Positions 7,641 to 16,613 of a stretch of 64,000 nt of DNA are shown piece after piece. A program made the translations under genes and the position numbers. Position 1 is the first letter of the stretch. Every line of letters starts with the position of its first letter. The stretch is from Caballeronia catudaia (GTDB lineage Bacteria; Pseudomonadota; Gammaproteobacteria; Burkholderiales; Burkholderiaceae), in the NCBI RefSeq assembly GCF_001544755.2, contig NZ_FCOF02000018.1, positions 1-64,000 on the forward strand, in the 5' to 3' direction. Below the pieces are notes generated by a model, which had not been told where the DNA came from, made no database searches, and worked only from the letters and a program-made list of their open reading frames with translations.

Positions 7641-9050
7641 TTACGCGTGGTGCGCCTTAGCGACCTTGTCCACGTTCATCGAGTCGGCGCGCAGGCGCTC
7701 GTATTCCTGCTCGCTCATCGGCACGGCGTCCTTCTTGCCCAGATCGCTCAGGCGGATGCGATACGTCTCGCGCGCCGAGTAAGCCGCGATCGCCGCGATG
7801 ATCGTCACGCCGAACGCGATGGCGCCGACCGTCAGCGGGATGTTGTTCGATCCCGGAGGCGCAACCGCTGCGAACAGCGCGGGCAAGAGCGCGGTGATGG
7901 TCGTGCCGATGTTCTGCGCAATCGCCATCGCCGAAACACGCGAGCGGGTCGGGAAGAGTTCCGGATAGAAGCTCGGGAAAATCGCGTTATAGCCCTGATA
8001 CACGACGCCCCACATCAACAGCGACATCAGGAATGCGAGCGGCACGCTGTGGATGCTGATCGCATAGAGATAGGCGAACGCCAGCATGCCGGAAATCAGC
8101 GAGCCGCCGATCATCATCGGTCGACGGCCGATCTTGTCCGACAGGTTGCCGACGAACGGAATCACCAGCACCGCAACGATATTGCCGACCACCGGAATCC
8201 ACAGATACACGCTCTTGTGGAAGCCGATGCCATACGAAGACTGCACCGCATACGCCGCACCGAAGATCGTCGCGACGACGGGAATCACGTTCATCAGCGC
8301 CATGCAGACGACGCGGATCATGTCGGGCGTGCTGTTGGCGAACGCTTCCTTGATCGGCGACTTCGGCAGATCGCCGTGCGATTCTTCGGACGTGAACGCC
8401 GGCGTTTCATGCACTTCCTTCCGGATGATGTAGCCCGCGACCAGCACGAAGGCCGACAGCAGGAACGGCACGCGCCAGCCCCAGGAGTTGAACATGTCTT
8501 CCGGCATGAACGTGGCGAGCGGCAGGAACACGGCGGCGGCGAGAATCTGGCCGGCCTGCACGCCCTGCAGCGTGAAGCTCGCGTAGTAACCGCGGCGTCC
8601 GAACGGCGCATGTTCCAGAATCATCGAGCTCGCGCCGGAGATTTCACCTGCCACCGCGAAGCCCTGCACCAGTCGCAACACGACGAGCAACGCCGGAGCC
8701 AGCATGCCGACGCTGTGATACGTCGGCAGGAGACCGACTGCCATCGTCGAGAAACCCATCAGGAACATGCAGATGAGCAGCACGTTCTTGCGGCCGTGCG
8801 TATCGCCCAGATGGCCGAGCACGAATGCGCCGATCGGACGGGCCACGTAACCCACGCCGTAGGTCGCGAGCGACGCGATGATCGCCACCTTCGGATTGCC
8901 CGAGGGGAAGAACAACTGCGGGAAAATGAGCGCTGCTGCCTGGGCGTAAATGAAGAAGTCGTAATACTCGAGCGCCGAGCCGATCCAGCCGCTCGCCGTC
9001 GCTTTTTTCGCCTGGCGGCCGCCGTGCGCGTCTTCCTTAGGGCTAGCCAT
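7641..9050 (-). CDS. MFS transporter, metabolite:H+ symporter (MHS) type
   Basis: 469 aa with about 12 membrane helices. Family marks are GWIGSALEYYDFFIYAQAAAL at the start, RPIGAFVLGHLGDTHGRKNVLL between helices 2 and 3, and a repeat of this motif (VGNLSDKIGRRPMMIGG) after helix 8. MHS members carry organic acids, aromatic acids or betaines with protons. I chose ATG at 9050, with GGAGA seven bases upstream. It is divergent from an IclR-type regulator, and the shared 268-base gap holds a two-site palindromic operator, so regulation by that protein is likely. Confidence 0.9.
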   Translation of the reverse strand: MASPKEDAHGGRQAKKATASGWIGSALEYYDFFIYAQAAALIFPQLFFPSGNPKVAIIASLATYGVGYVARPIGAFVLGHLGDTHGRKNVLLICMFLMGFSTMAVGLLPTYHSVGMLAPALLVVLRLVQGFAVAGEISGASSMILEHAPFGRRGYYASFTLQGVQAGQILAAAVFLPLATFMPEDMFNSWGWRVPFLLSAFVLVAGYIIRKEVHETPAFTSEESHGDLPKSPIKEAFANSTPDMIRVVCMALMNVIPVVATIFGAAYAVQSSYGIGFHKSVYLWIPVVGNIVAVLVIPFVGNLSDKIGRRPMMIGGSLISGMLAFAYLYAISIHSVPLAFLMSLLMWGVVYQGYNAIFPSFYPELFPTRSRVSAMAIAQNIGTTITALLPALFAAVAPPGSNNIPLTVGAIAFGVTIIAAIAAYSARETYRIRLSDLGKKDAVPMSEQEYERLRADSMNVDKVAKAHHA

Positions 9051-9204
9051 AGAGATGTCTCCGAACAATGGGTTTATGGAGTTGAGCCTGGGAACCTGGT
9101 CGAGCGGCGGGGCATTTTGTTCGCCGGGAATCGCGTCGCTCTGAAAGTGATTGGAGAATAAGAGCGCAACCCCTTTGGATCAACGTTTTATGATAAATTT
9201 TGCG

Positions 9205-9234
9205 CGATTATCGCACGCGAGTGTCCGATAATCG
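9205..9234. promoter_or_regulatory. Paired palindromic operator candidate for the IclR regulator
   Basis: CGATTATCG (9205-9213) and CGATAATCG (9226-9234) are exact reverse complements. Their starts are 21 bases apart (two helical turns). They lie between the divergent MHS transporter and IclR-type genes, and fit a dimer-of-dimers operator for that regulator. Confidence 0.55.
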
Positions 9235-9318
9235 TTCACTTTGGGGGTTAGCACTAGCAATTGGCTTTCGTGGGGCACCGAAACATCCGGGGATCCATAA
9301 CTAAACAAGCATGTCAGC

Positions 9319-10086
9319 ATGACTAAACCGGCACTCGACAAACGCGACTGGATCGCGGGTCTGGAAAAGGGTCTGGCTATTCTCGAAGCCTTCGACGATC
9401 AGCACGCGCGCATGACGCCGACCCAGGCCGCGATGCGCACGGGCCTCACGCGCACGGCCGCGCGCCGCTATCTGCTGACGCTCGCGCATCTCGGCTATGT
9501 GCAGACCGACGGCAAGCTCTTCAATCTGACGCCGCGCGTGTTGCGCATGGGCTGGTCGTATTTCGAGTCGGCGCGGCTGCCGCGCATCGTGCAGCCTTAT
9601 CTGCAGCAATTGAGCGCGTCGATACACGAGTCCGTGTATGTGAGCGTGCTGGACGACTGGGATCTCGTGATCATCGCGCGCAACGGTTCCACGCGCGTGA
9701 TGACGACGGGCTTCGTGCTCGGCGCGCGCGTGCCGGCGGCGCTGATGTCGGGCGGCATCGCGATGCTCGCGTACAAGGACGAAGCCTCCGTGCGGCAGTG
9801 GCTCGACGCGACCGAGTTCAAGCCTTTCACGCCGCTCACGATCACCAACAAGGAAAAGCTCTACGAGAAGATTCGGCAGGCGCGCGTGGATGGTTATGTC
9901 GCGATCGAGCAGCAATTGCAGATGGGCGTGCGCGGCGTCGCGGTGCCGATGAAGAACCGGCATGGCGAAGTGGTGGCGGCTTTGTCGGCGAACATGCCGA
10001 TCGGGAAGGAGACGGGTGAGGCCGCGCTTCTCCGGGTGCTGCAGCCATTGCAGGAAACGGCGTTGTCGATGTTGAACGTGATCTGA
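9319..10086 (+). CDS. IclR-family regulator (PcaU/PobR-like)
   Basis: 255 aa. Residues 12-75 form the winged helix (GLAILEAFDDQHARMTPTQAA, GLTRTAARRYLLTLAHLGYV). Residues 85-250 form the IclR effector domain with SVLDDWDLVIIARNGSTRVM, VPAALMSGGIAML and VAVPMKNRHGEVVAALSANM. The closest family type controls aromatic-acid catabolism (PcaR/PcaU/PobR). That points to an organic or aromatic acid as effector and as cargo of the divergent MHS transporter. No catabolic genes are adjacent. Confidence 0.9.
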   Translation: MTKPALDKRDWIAGLEKGLAILEAFDDQHARMTPTQAAMRTGLTRTAARRYLLTLAHLGYVQTDGKLFNLTPRVLRMGWSYFESARLPRIVQPYLQQLSASIHESVYVSVLDDWDLVIIARNGSTRVMTTGFVLGARVPAALMSGGIAMLAYKDEASVRQWLDATEFKPFTPLTITNKEKLYEKIRQARVDGYVAIEQQLQMGVRGVAVPMKNRHGEVVAALSANMPIGKETGEAALLRVLQPLQETALSMLNVI

Positions 10087-10275
10087 GGTGAGGGTTTTCG
10101 GGAGCGGGATTGCTGAGAGCGTTCGAGGCCCTTGTAGCAAGGGCCTCGCGCGAACCCGGAGGCGGTAACGGTGAGGGTTTTCGGGACGCCGATCGTTGCT
10201 ACCATGTATCGCAATTGCAATACAGCGAGGTGATCATGGAACGGGGCTGTGATGCGATGACAACAACGCTGCAAC

Positions 10276-10968
10276 TCACGACCCGCCCGTAAAGATCGGA
10301 CCCTGTCCACCTGGCACGAACGCGCGCGGCGCATGATCGGCGTGAGCGCCGGACGCGTCGCGAGCCGTGGACGCCGGCGCCGGATCGCGCAAGGTCACCG
10401 CGGTCTCCGACGTGATCGGCACGCTGGGTTGCGCGAGCAGCTCGGTCTTGCGCATCGAGCCCGCGGACGTCCCGAAGTAATAGCCGATGATGCTGATCCA
10501 CGCTGTCCCGAGCGCGCCGACCACGACGTTCACGAGATCGCGATTCGGCTCGGGCAACGCGCGCAACGCCATCAGCAACAGAATGCCGAAGAAGCCGAGG
10601 GTCACGCACATCGCGAGCACCTTCGGCACCCAGTCTTTGTTGGCGATGCCCATTGCGCGCGCATCGGCACGGTCGCCCGCCGCGATGCGCGCCATGTCCG
10701 CTTCGAACGTCAGGCGCGCCTGCGCCGCCGCCACCACGAGCTGCTGCAACTGAAGCGAGTTCGCGCTTTCCGCCTTGCCGATCTTGTCGAGCGCGTCGGG
10801 ATCGTTGAGCGCGGTCTCGACGACATCCGGATCGCTCGGCGTGCCGAGCGCATGCGAGATGATCGCGGCCGCGGTCGTCACGCCGAGGCCCACCGGCCCG
10901 CCGATGAGACCCGCCAGAAGAGGCGCCTTCGCGCCGATCGTTGCCGCCACTTTCGACCAGTCCATCAT
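10276..10968 (-). CDS. Putative holin-like membrane protein of a lysis cassette
   Basis: 230 aa. A hydrophobic N-terminal segment (GLIGGPVGLGVTTAAAIISHAL, about 18-42), a helical middle (NSLQLQQLVVAAAQARLTFEADMARI), and two further membrane helices (about 118-136 and 145-165, with GTAWISIIGYYFGTSAGS). The tail is Pro/Ala-rich and soluble. This pattern occurs in prophage and domesticated three-helix holins. The start at 10968 has GGGAG five bases upstream and overlaps the endolysin stop by four bases (ATGA). Function is inferred mainly from this pairing. Confidence 0.7.
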   Translation of the reverse strand: MMDWSKVAATIGAKAPLLAGLIGGPVGLGVTTAAAIISHALGTPSDPDVVETALNDPDALDKIGKAESANSLQLQQLVVAAAQARLTFEADMARIAAGDRADARAMGIANKDWVPKVLAMCVTLGFFGILLLMALRALPEPNRDLVNVVVGALGTAWISIIGYYFGTSAGSMRKTELLAQPSVPITSETAVTLRDPAPASTARDASGAHADHAPRAFVPGGQGPIFTGGS

Positions 10969-11447
10969 GCTGCTCCCAAAAGAAGATTCACCGCCATGCG
11001 CTCGGTCCAGCCGCGGCTGAACGTCGGCCATGCGTGCAGGCCCTTCAGATAACGCAATCGATACGCGATGAATCGGAGTACGAAGCGCATTGGATCGGCG
11101 GCCTTCACGGCATCGACCGTATCGGGACCGAACTTGCCGTCTTCCTTCGCGCCCGCTGCCTTCTGCATCCACAGCACGACGAGGCCGCCGTTGTAGTTCG
11201 CATCGAAAATCTGGAACGCGACGCGCGGATCGAATTCATCGAGATGCAGCGGGTCCCAATACTTCTGCTTGGCGATGCGCTTCGCAAGCTCGAGCGGCAA
11301 GTCCTTCATCGCGCCCGCATAGCCGTAGCCGCGCGCGACACGCGCCGTCACGCCCCACATCGTTTCGCCGCCCGGGTCCGCCGGATGGAACGAGTAACCG
11401 CCTTCGCTGCCGATGAGCGCTTCGAAGGCGTCGTCGAAGTTGTTCAT
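10965..11447 (-). CDS. GH108-family endolysin (phage-type peptidoglycan hydrolase)
   Basis: 160 aa. The N-terminal GH108 motif SEGGYSFHPADPGGETMWGVT (about residues 13-34) contains the catalytic Glu of SEGGY. A second half with FDANYNGGLVVLWMQKAAG and KFGPDTVDAVKAAD resembles the C-terminal peptidoglycan-binding part of the family. There is no signal peptide, so export needs a holin; the next gene, overlapping by four bases, fits. No capsid, tail, integrase or repressor gene is nearby. It may be a prophage remnant or a domesticated release cassette. Confidence 0.85.
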   Translation of the reverse strand: MNNFDDAFEALIGSEGGYSFHPADPGGETMWGVTARVARGYGYAGAMKDLPLELAKRIAKQKYWDPLHLDEFDPRVAFQIFDANYNGGLVVLWMQKAAGAKEDGKFGPDTVDAVKAADPMRFVLRFIAYRLRYLKGLHAWPTFSRGWTERMAVNLLLGAA

Positions 11448-11839
11448 GGTGATTCTCCCTGGCGCCTGCGCGTGCCGCCGGAACCTGAACGAGCGCGGCG
11501 CCGGATGAAACGGGCCGGCGCACGAGGCGGCCGGCCCGGTCGCGTCAAACAGTGGCAGGCAGTCATGACGCGACGGCTATGCCCTATGCATCGCCTGTGC
11601 CAGTTGTGCGGAAGCCTTGTATTGCAAGGCTCGCCGGCATTGAAGACGGTGGCAGCGAAAGCGAACTGTCGTGCTTTAGCCAACTATTTTCAACGCGCCT
11701 GTTCGCGCGGTACGAACAAAATCGATGCTCATTCGAGGCTCATTCTCCGTCCCTACGATGCAAGGCATCAGGCGGCGCGATATGGATGAAGCAGGACGCA
11801 CTGCCTTTCGTTGACGACGTTTCATCGAGGAGAGAAGCC
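11448..11839. other. Intergenic stretch between the lysis cassette and the TerB-like gene
   Basis: No convincing gene. A 7-bp hairpin AGCCTTG/CAAGGCT lies at 11613-11631 without a following T-run. The region is less GC-rich around 11680-11730 and probably holds promoters for the two diverging genes, but no clear -35/-10 pair was found. Confidence 0.4.
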
Positions 11840-12226
11840 ATGCGTCACTATCCATCGGACAGTCCCCGCGCGGCGGCGCGCATCGTCGTGATGTCGCTGA
11901 TCGCGGACGGGCATATCGGTTGTGCGGAAATCGAGGAGCTGGAGCGGCGCGGATACTATGCGCGGCTCGGACTCGCGCCCGGCGACCTGCACGACATCGT
12001 GCGCGAGGTGTGTGAGGACCTCATGCGTCATTCGCATCTCACGTGGGACGAGGTGTGCCGCGTCGACACGCACATCGTGCAGCAGCTTGCGGAAGAAGTG
12101 CGCGACGAGCGCATGAGACGCGAGGTGCTGACGCTATGCGAATCGGCGGTCGTCGCGGACGGCTTCATGACGTCCTCCGAAGCCGACGTGATCGATGCCG
12201 TGAAGCGCACGTGGCGCATGCAGTGA
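11840..12226 (+). CDS. TerB-like small cytoplasmic protein
   Basis: 128 aa. The sequence has the all-helical layout of TerB-like domains. AARIVVMSLIADGHIGCAEIEELERRG in the first half is echoed by EVLTLCESAVVADGFMTSSEADVI in the second; the paired Asp/Glu loops resemble the metal sites of this fold. The start at 11840 has GAGGAGAG eight bases upstream. A universal stress protein gene follows 26 bases later, so a small stress operon is likely. TerB-like domains are linked to tellurite and stress responses; the exact role is unknown. Confidence 0.72.
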   Translation: MRHYPSDSPRAAARIVVMSLIADGHIGCAEIEELERRGYYARLGLAPGDLHDIVREVCEDLMRHSHLTWDEVCRVDTHIVQQLAEEVRDERMRREVLTLCESAVVADGFMTSSEADVIDAVKRTWRMQ

Positions 12227-12252
12227 ACGCGCGATCGACTGGAGACGACATC

Positions 12253-12849
12253 ATGCAAAAACACATTCTCGTCGCGGTGGGACCGGGCCTCAGCCATGCC
12301 GCGCTCACGCTCGGCATCGCGCGGGCCCGCGAATTCAACGCACGTCTCACCGCGCTGCATATCGTGGACCGCATGCCGTTCTGGGCGGTATCGTCGGCGC
12401 AGCACGACTTCGGCGCGGCGCTCGCGCATGTCGACGAGCTGGCGCGCGAAGTCGAGCGGCGCACCTTGCAGACCATGCGCGCATCGGACGTGGACGGCAT
12501 TTGCGTCACGATGGATCTGCCGATGGGCGTAACGCTCGCGCGCATGATCGCTCAGGCGGCGCGCGAGTTCGATGCGGACCTCATCGTGATCGGCCGCGCG
12601 CAGGGCACGCACTGGCGCTTCTGGCAGGAGCGCGTGTCCGACGCGGTGAGCCGTCATAGCAACCGCCGCGTGCTGATTGCTTCGGACCCCGCGGGCGATG
12701 TTGTTGAAGCGCCCGCTGCAACAAAAGCGACACCGTTACGTCTTATCATCGTCGACTCGACGCAGCGCACCGCTGCCCCAGCGTACAGTTCCAGAGGAAG
12801 CCTGCCATGCCGGATCGCATCGTCAAACCGTCCCGACGCACCTTGCTGA
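12253..12849 (+). CDS. Universal stress protein (UspA family)
   Basis: 198 aa. It starts QKHILVAVGPGLSHAALTLGIARARE and has DLIVIGRAQGTHWRF and VSDAVSRHSNRRVLIAS, the strand-loop pattern of UspA domains (about residues 3-145). The G-x2-G-x9-G-S nucleotide motif is imperfect, so ATP binding is uncertain. The last 50 residues look unstructured and their codons overlap the phoD-type gene by 43 bases. The real end may matter less than the domain. Probably an operon with the TerB-like gene. Confidence 0.85.
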   Translation: MQKHILVAVGPGLSHAALTLGIARAREFNARLTALHIVDRMPFWAVSSAQHDFGAALAHVDELAREVERRTLQTMRASDVDGICVTMDLPMGVTLARMIAQAAREFDADLIVIGRAQGTHWRFWQERVSDAVSRHSNRRVLIASDPAGDVVEAPAATKATPLRLIIVDSTQRTAAPAYSSRGSLPCRIASSNRPDAPC

Positions 12850-14423
12850 AGGGTCTCGTTTCCGGCACGGGACTCGCGCTCACGGGCGCGGGTCTCGCCG
12901 ATGCGCTCGCGCAAGGTGTCGCGCCCGCCGTCGTCACGTCGGACAGGCTGCGCCCGCAACTGCCCGGCGGCGTGATGAGCGGCGATGTCACCGCGACGAG
13001 CGGCATCGTCTGGAGCCGCACGGACCGGCCCGCGCGCATGATCGTCGAATACTCGACGAGCGAGCGCTTCGAGAAGTTTCAGCGGCGCATCGGGCCGGCG
13101 GCGCTCGAAAGCAGCGGCTTCACGGCGCGCGTCGATCTCACCGATCTGCCGCCCGGCGCCGACATGTTCTATCGCGTGCGTTTCGCCGATCTCGTAGATG
13201 GCAAGGCGTACAGCGAACCCGTGACGGGACACCTGCGCACCGCGTCGCTCGATGCGAACAAGCCGATCACGTTCGTCTTCTCCGGCGATGAAGCGGGGCA
13301 GGGCTGGGGCATCAACGAGCGCTTCGGCGGTTATCGCATCTATGAGGCGATGCGCCGCGAGTCGCCGGACTTCTTCATCCATCAGGGCGACCAGATCTAT
13401 GCGGACAGCGTGATCGAAGCGGAAGTGAAGCTGCCCGACGGCACGATGTGGACCAACATCGTCACCGAAGGCAAGTCGCATGTCGCGCAGACGCTCGACG
13501 ATTACCGCGCGGCTTTCGCCTATAACCAGCTCGACAAGAACAAGCGCCGCTTCGCCGCCGAAGTGCCGTTCCTCGTGCAATGGGACGATCATGAAGTGCG
13601 CAACAACTGGTATCCGGGTCAGCAAATCGGCGAGGCGGAGAAGCGCTATCAGACGCGCTCGATCAACCTGCTCGCAGCGCGTGCGAAGCAGGCGATGTTC
13701 GAATACAACCCGTATCGCATCAATCAGCTCGATCCGGAGCAGGTCTATCGCGGCTTTCAGTTCGGCCCGCTGCTCGATGTGTTCATGCTCGACGAGCGTT
13801 CGTATCGCGGCGCGAATTCGCCGAACAGGCAGACGCGCCTCGATGCGGATTCGGCCTTTCTCGGCTCGCAGCAGACCGCATGGCTGAAGGCGTCGCTGAA
13901 GGCTTCGCGCGCGACGTGGAAGGTGATCGCGAGCGACATGCCGATCTCGCTCGTCGTGCCCGATGCCAATCCCGACGTGCCGAAGGGCACATTCGAAGCC
14001 TGGGCCAACGCGGACAACGGTGCGCCGCTCGGACGCGAGCTGGAGTTGAGGGAGATTCTCCGCTTCATCAAGCAGGAAGATATCAGGAACGTCGTGTGGA
14101 TCACGGCGGACGTTCACTACGCGCAGGCGACGCACTACGATCCGTCGCGCGCGCAGTTCACGGAGTTCAAGCCGTTCTGGGAGTTCGTCGGCGGGCCGAT
14201 CAACGCGGGCACGTTCGGCCCGAACGATCTCGACATGACCTTCGGTCCGGAACTGCGCTATGTGAGCGTGCCGAAGGACAATCCGCAGAACCGCTCGCCC
14301 GCGGCGCTGCAACAGTTCTATGGTCGCGCGAAGATCGATCCGGTGAGCCGCGCGATGACCGTTTCATTGCATGATCTGAACGGCAAGTCGCTTTATGAAG
14401 TGAAGCTCGATGTGGAGGCCTAA
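12807..14423 (+). CDS. PhoD-like alkaline phosphatase/phosphodiesterase, Tat-exported
   Basis: 538 aa. The N-terminus has the twin-arginine signal SRRTLLKG followed by a hydrophobic stretch and ADALAQ, so it is exported folded to the periplasm. A fibronectin-like N-terminal domain (GVMSGDVTATSGIVWSRTDRPA) precedes the metallophosphatase domain. That domain carries FSGDEAGQG, FFIHQGDQIYAD, WDDHEVRNNW and VWITADVHYAQATHYDPSRA, the metal-ligand motifs of PhoD. The family cleaves phosphate esters with Ca2+/Fe3+. It overlaps the universal stress gene by 43 bases. Confidence 0.9.
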   Translation: MPDRIVKPSRRTLLKGLVSGTGLALTGAGLADALAQGVAPAVVTSDRLRPQLPGGVMSGDVTATSGIVWSRTDRPARMIVEYSTSERFEKFQRRIGPAALESSGFTARVDLTDLPPGADMFYRVRFADLVDGKAYSEPVTGHLRTASLDANKPITFVFSGDEAGQGWGINERFGGYRIYEAMRRESPDFFIHQGDQIYADSVIEAEVKLPDGTMWTNIVTEGKSHVAQTLDDYRAAFAYNQLDKNKRRFAAEVPFLVQWDDHEVRNNWYPGQQIGEAEKRYQTRSINLLAARAKQAMFEYNPYRINQLDPEQVYRGFQFGPLLDVFMLDERSYRGANSPNRQTRLDADSAFLGSQQTAWLKASLKASRATWKVIASDMPISLVVPDANPDVPKGTFEAWANADNGAPLGRELELREILRFIKQEDIRNVVWITADVHYAQATHYDPSRAQFTEFKPFWEFVGGPINAGTFGPNDLDMTFGPELRYVSVPKDNPQNRSPAALQQFYGRAKIDPVSRAMTVSLHDLNGKSLYEVKLDVEA

Positions 14424-14580
14424 GCGTTCGGGATGAAAAATGGCCCGTCGCCTTGCGCGGGTTCAACGCAGCCACGCACATGGAACTGGCCCGCCCGCGC
14501 AAACGCAAAGCGTTCATGGACGCGCACAGCGTGCCTCGCCGACAATGCCGGACATTCCAATCCGAATGGACGCCACCGCC

Positions 14581-15219
14581 ATGAACGGCCACGCCTTGCT
14601 CAGCGCGAATCTGCTCATCGCTTATTCGGCCTACTTCGTCGGCACCGCGAGCCCCGGACCGAGCAATCTCGCGATCATGTCGATCGCGAGCACGTCGGGC
14701 CGGCGTGCGGCGTTCGCGTTCGCGGCGGGCGTGATGTCCGGCTCGTTCTTCTGGGCGATGCTCGCAGCGCTCGGCCTTTCAGCGGCGTTGACGGCTTATT
14801 CGGGCTTTCTAATCGGCGTGAAGATCTGCGGCGGGCTGTATCTGCTGTGGCTCGCGTTCAAATCCGGGCGCGTGGCGTTGAAGCCGCCGGTGCGTTCAGC
14901 GCCGGCGGATGCACACGAGCAAAGCGGCCGCAAGCTCTACGCGCGCGGCGCGCTCCTGCATCTCACCAACCCGAAGGCGATTCTCGTGTGGATGTCGGTG
15001 GCGGCGCTCGGATCGTCGTCGGGCGAGGGGCCGGGGCATATGCTCGTCGTCGTCGCGGGATGTCTGTGCATCGGCGCATGCGTGTTCGGCGGCTACGCCG
15101 CGCTCTTTTCGATGGCATCCGCCAGGCGCATTTACAAGCGCATCCAGCGGGGCCTCGATGCATGTCTCGCGCTCGTGTTCGGCGCGGCGGGCATCCGGCT
15201 TTTGACCTCGCGCGTGTAG
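14581..15219 (+). CDS. LysE/RhtB-family amino acid exporter
   Basis: 212 aa, six hydrophobic helices. Motifs are FVGTASPGPSNLAIMSIASTSGRRAAFAFAAGVMSG near the N-terminus and HLTNPKAILVWMSV in the middle, both typical of LysE/RhtB exporters of amino acids or homoserine lactone. I chose ATG at 14581 because it fits the family length; longer in-frame starts exist upstream and no good ribosome site decides. The substrate is unknown. Confidence 0.85.
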   Translation: MNGHALLSANLLIAYSAYFVGTASPGPSNLAIMSIASTSGRRAAFAFAAGVMSGSFFWAMLAALGLSAALTAYSGFLIGVKICGGLYLLWLAFKSGRVALKPPVRSAPADAHEQSGRKLYARGALLHLTNPKAILVWMSVAALGSSSGEGPGHMLVVVAGCLCIGACVFGGYAALFSMASARRIYKRIQRGLDACLALVFGAAGIRLLTSRV

Positions 15220-15308
15220 CGGATTTGCCGCACCTCGCGCAGTTCGGCTTTGCATCCGGGCGACGGGCGGCTACGCTCAAGTCAAACGCCCGATCAATCG
15301 CCAGAACG

Positions 15309-16601
15309 ATGCCAACCGACGATTCTCCCCGAAGCGCCCAGCCGATCCTCCATGAAAGCGCCGCGGTACTGGGCGCGCTCGTCCGCATCGTCGGCGATGC
15401 GTTCGCGTCGCTCGGGCGCGAACTGATCGCGATCAGACCGACGCCCGCGCGCGCGCTCTTCGCCACGCAGGCGATGCTCTCCGTCGGGCTCGCCGTGGCG
15501 CTCGCCTATGCGTTTCACCTGAGCAACATCTGGTGGGCGGCGATCAGCGGCTTCGCGGTGATGCAGTCGAAATTCTCCGCATGCGCGCAGCGCGGCGTGC
15601 AGCGCGTGGTCGGCACGGTCGCGGGCGCGCTGATCGGCGCGGCGGCCGGACCCGTCATCGGCGATGTGCCGTGGATCTTCGTGCCGCTGCTCGGCGTGAT
15701 CACGGGCGTAGCGGTGTACCGCGCGCTCGTCTCCGATGCGGGCTACGCGTGGGTGCTCGGCGCGGTGACGTCGCTGATGGTGATCTTCGAGGCGCATCGG
15801 CTCGCGTCCGCGGCGGCGACGGCGTCCTTCGCGCTATTACGCGTCGCGGAAGTGGTCGTCGGGACGGTGGCGTGCGTGGCGGTGTCGGCGGTATTTCATG
15901 CGGGCGTGCAGCACTATCGCAAGTCGCGCGGCGCGGCGCCGGTGCCGCGCGCGCAGGCTGCATCGACGATCGATCGCGTCGACGGCGCCAATGCGCAGTT
16001 CGTCACCGTCATGCCGTCCGATGCGGCCCTGGCCGTGCAGGCGCTCGACGCGACCCACGCGGCGCGCGCCGAGCAAAGCGCGCTCGCGATGCGCAAGCGG
16101 CTAGGCTGGCAAAGCGCCTGGTCGGTGATGATTCTGGCATCGCTCGCCTACGTGTGGGATCTGCCCGGCTTCGCGCAGGCGATGGTGACGGCGATCGCCG
16201 TGCTGATCCTGCCCGCGTCGGCGCTCGGCAAGCCGACGCACAAGCCGATCGCGGAGCGCATGATTCAGCGCTTCGTCGGCTGCCTGCTCGCGGGGGCGGT
16301 GAGTCTCGCGCTGCTGCCCGTGCTCGGCGACAGCGCGTTCGCCTGCATGATCGCGCTGTGCGCCGGCGTATGGATCGGCTGCCACGTGCAGACAGGCACG
16401 CAAGGCGCGAGCTATGTCGGGCGGCAGTTCAGCATCGCGTTCATCATGGTGTTCGTGCAGGACCATCACTGGTCGTCTGATCCGATGCCGGCGTTGATGA
16501 GGCTCGGCGGGATTCTCGGCGGGATCGTGGTGCTGTCGGCGGTGATGGCGGCGGGCGCGGCGTGGGCAGCGAAAAAAGCGCCACACGCCGCGATGAGGTA
16601 A
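15309..16601 (+). CDS. FUSC-family inner membrane protein (aromatic acid efflux type)
   Basis: 430 aa. Two repeats of membrane helices, each starting with a conserved stretch: RALFATQAMLSVGLAVALAYAF...WWAAISGFAVMQ (about 50-90) and the second from WQSAWSVMILASLAYVWDLPG (about 260). A cytoplasmic linker of about 80 residues lies between. FUSC proteins include AaeB-type exporters of aromatic carboxylic acids. No AaeA-like membrane fusion partner is adjacent, so function is tentative. Confidence 0.8.
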   Translation: MPTDDSPRSAQPILHESAAVLGALVRIVGDAFASLGRELIAIRPTPARALFATQAMLSVGLAVALAYAFHLSNIWWAAISGFAVMQSKFSACAQRGVQRVVGTVAGALIGAAAGPVIGDVPWIFVPLLGVITGVAVYRALVSDAGYAWVLGAVTSLMVIFEAHRLASAAATASFALLRVAEVVVGTVACVAVSAVFHAGVQHYRKSRGAAPVPRAQAASTIDRVDGANAQFVTVMPSDAALAVQALDATHAARAEQSALAMRKRLGWQSAWSVMILASLAYVWDLPGFAQAMVTAIAVLILPASALGKPTHKPIAERMIQRFVGCLLAGAVSLALLPVLGDSAFACMIALCAGVWIGCHVQTGTQGASYVGRQFSIAFIMVFVQDHHWSSDPMPALMRLGGILGGIVVLSAVMAAGAAWAAKKAPHAAMR

Positions 16602-16613
16602 GTCAGGCCCGCA

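Noticed and set aside
6666-9161. Long open frame opposite the LysR and MHS transporter genes
   Set aside because: It spans two real genes and the terminator between them; product is low in complexity.
11613-11631. Terminator at the AGCCTTG/CAAGGCT hairpin
   Set aside because: No T-run on either strand and no gene ends there.
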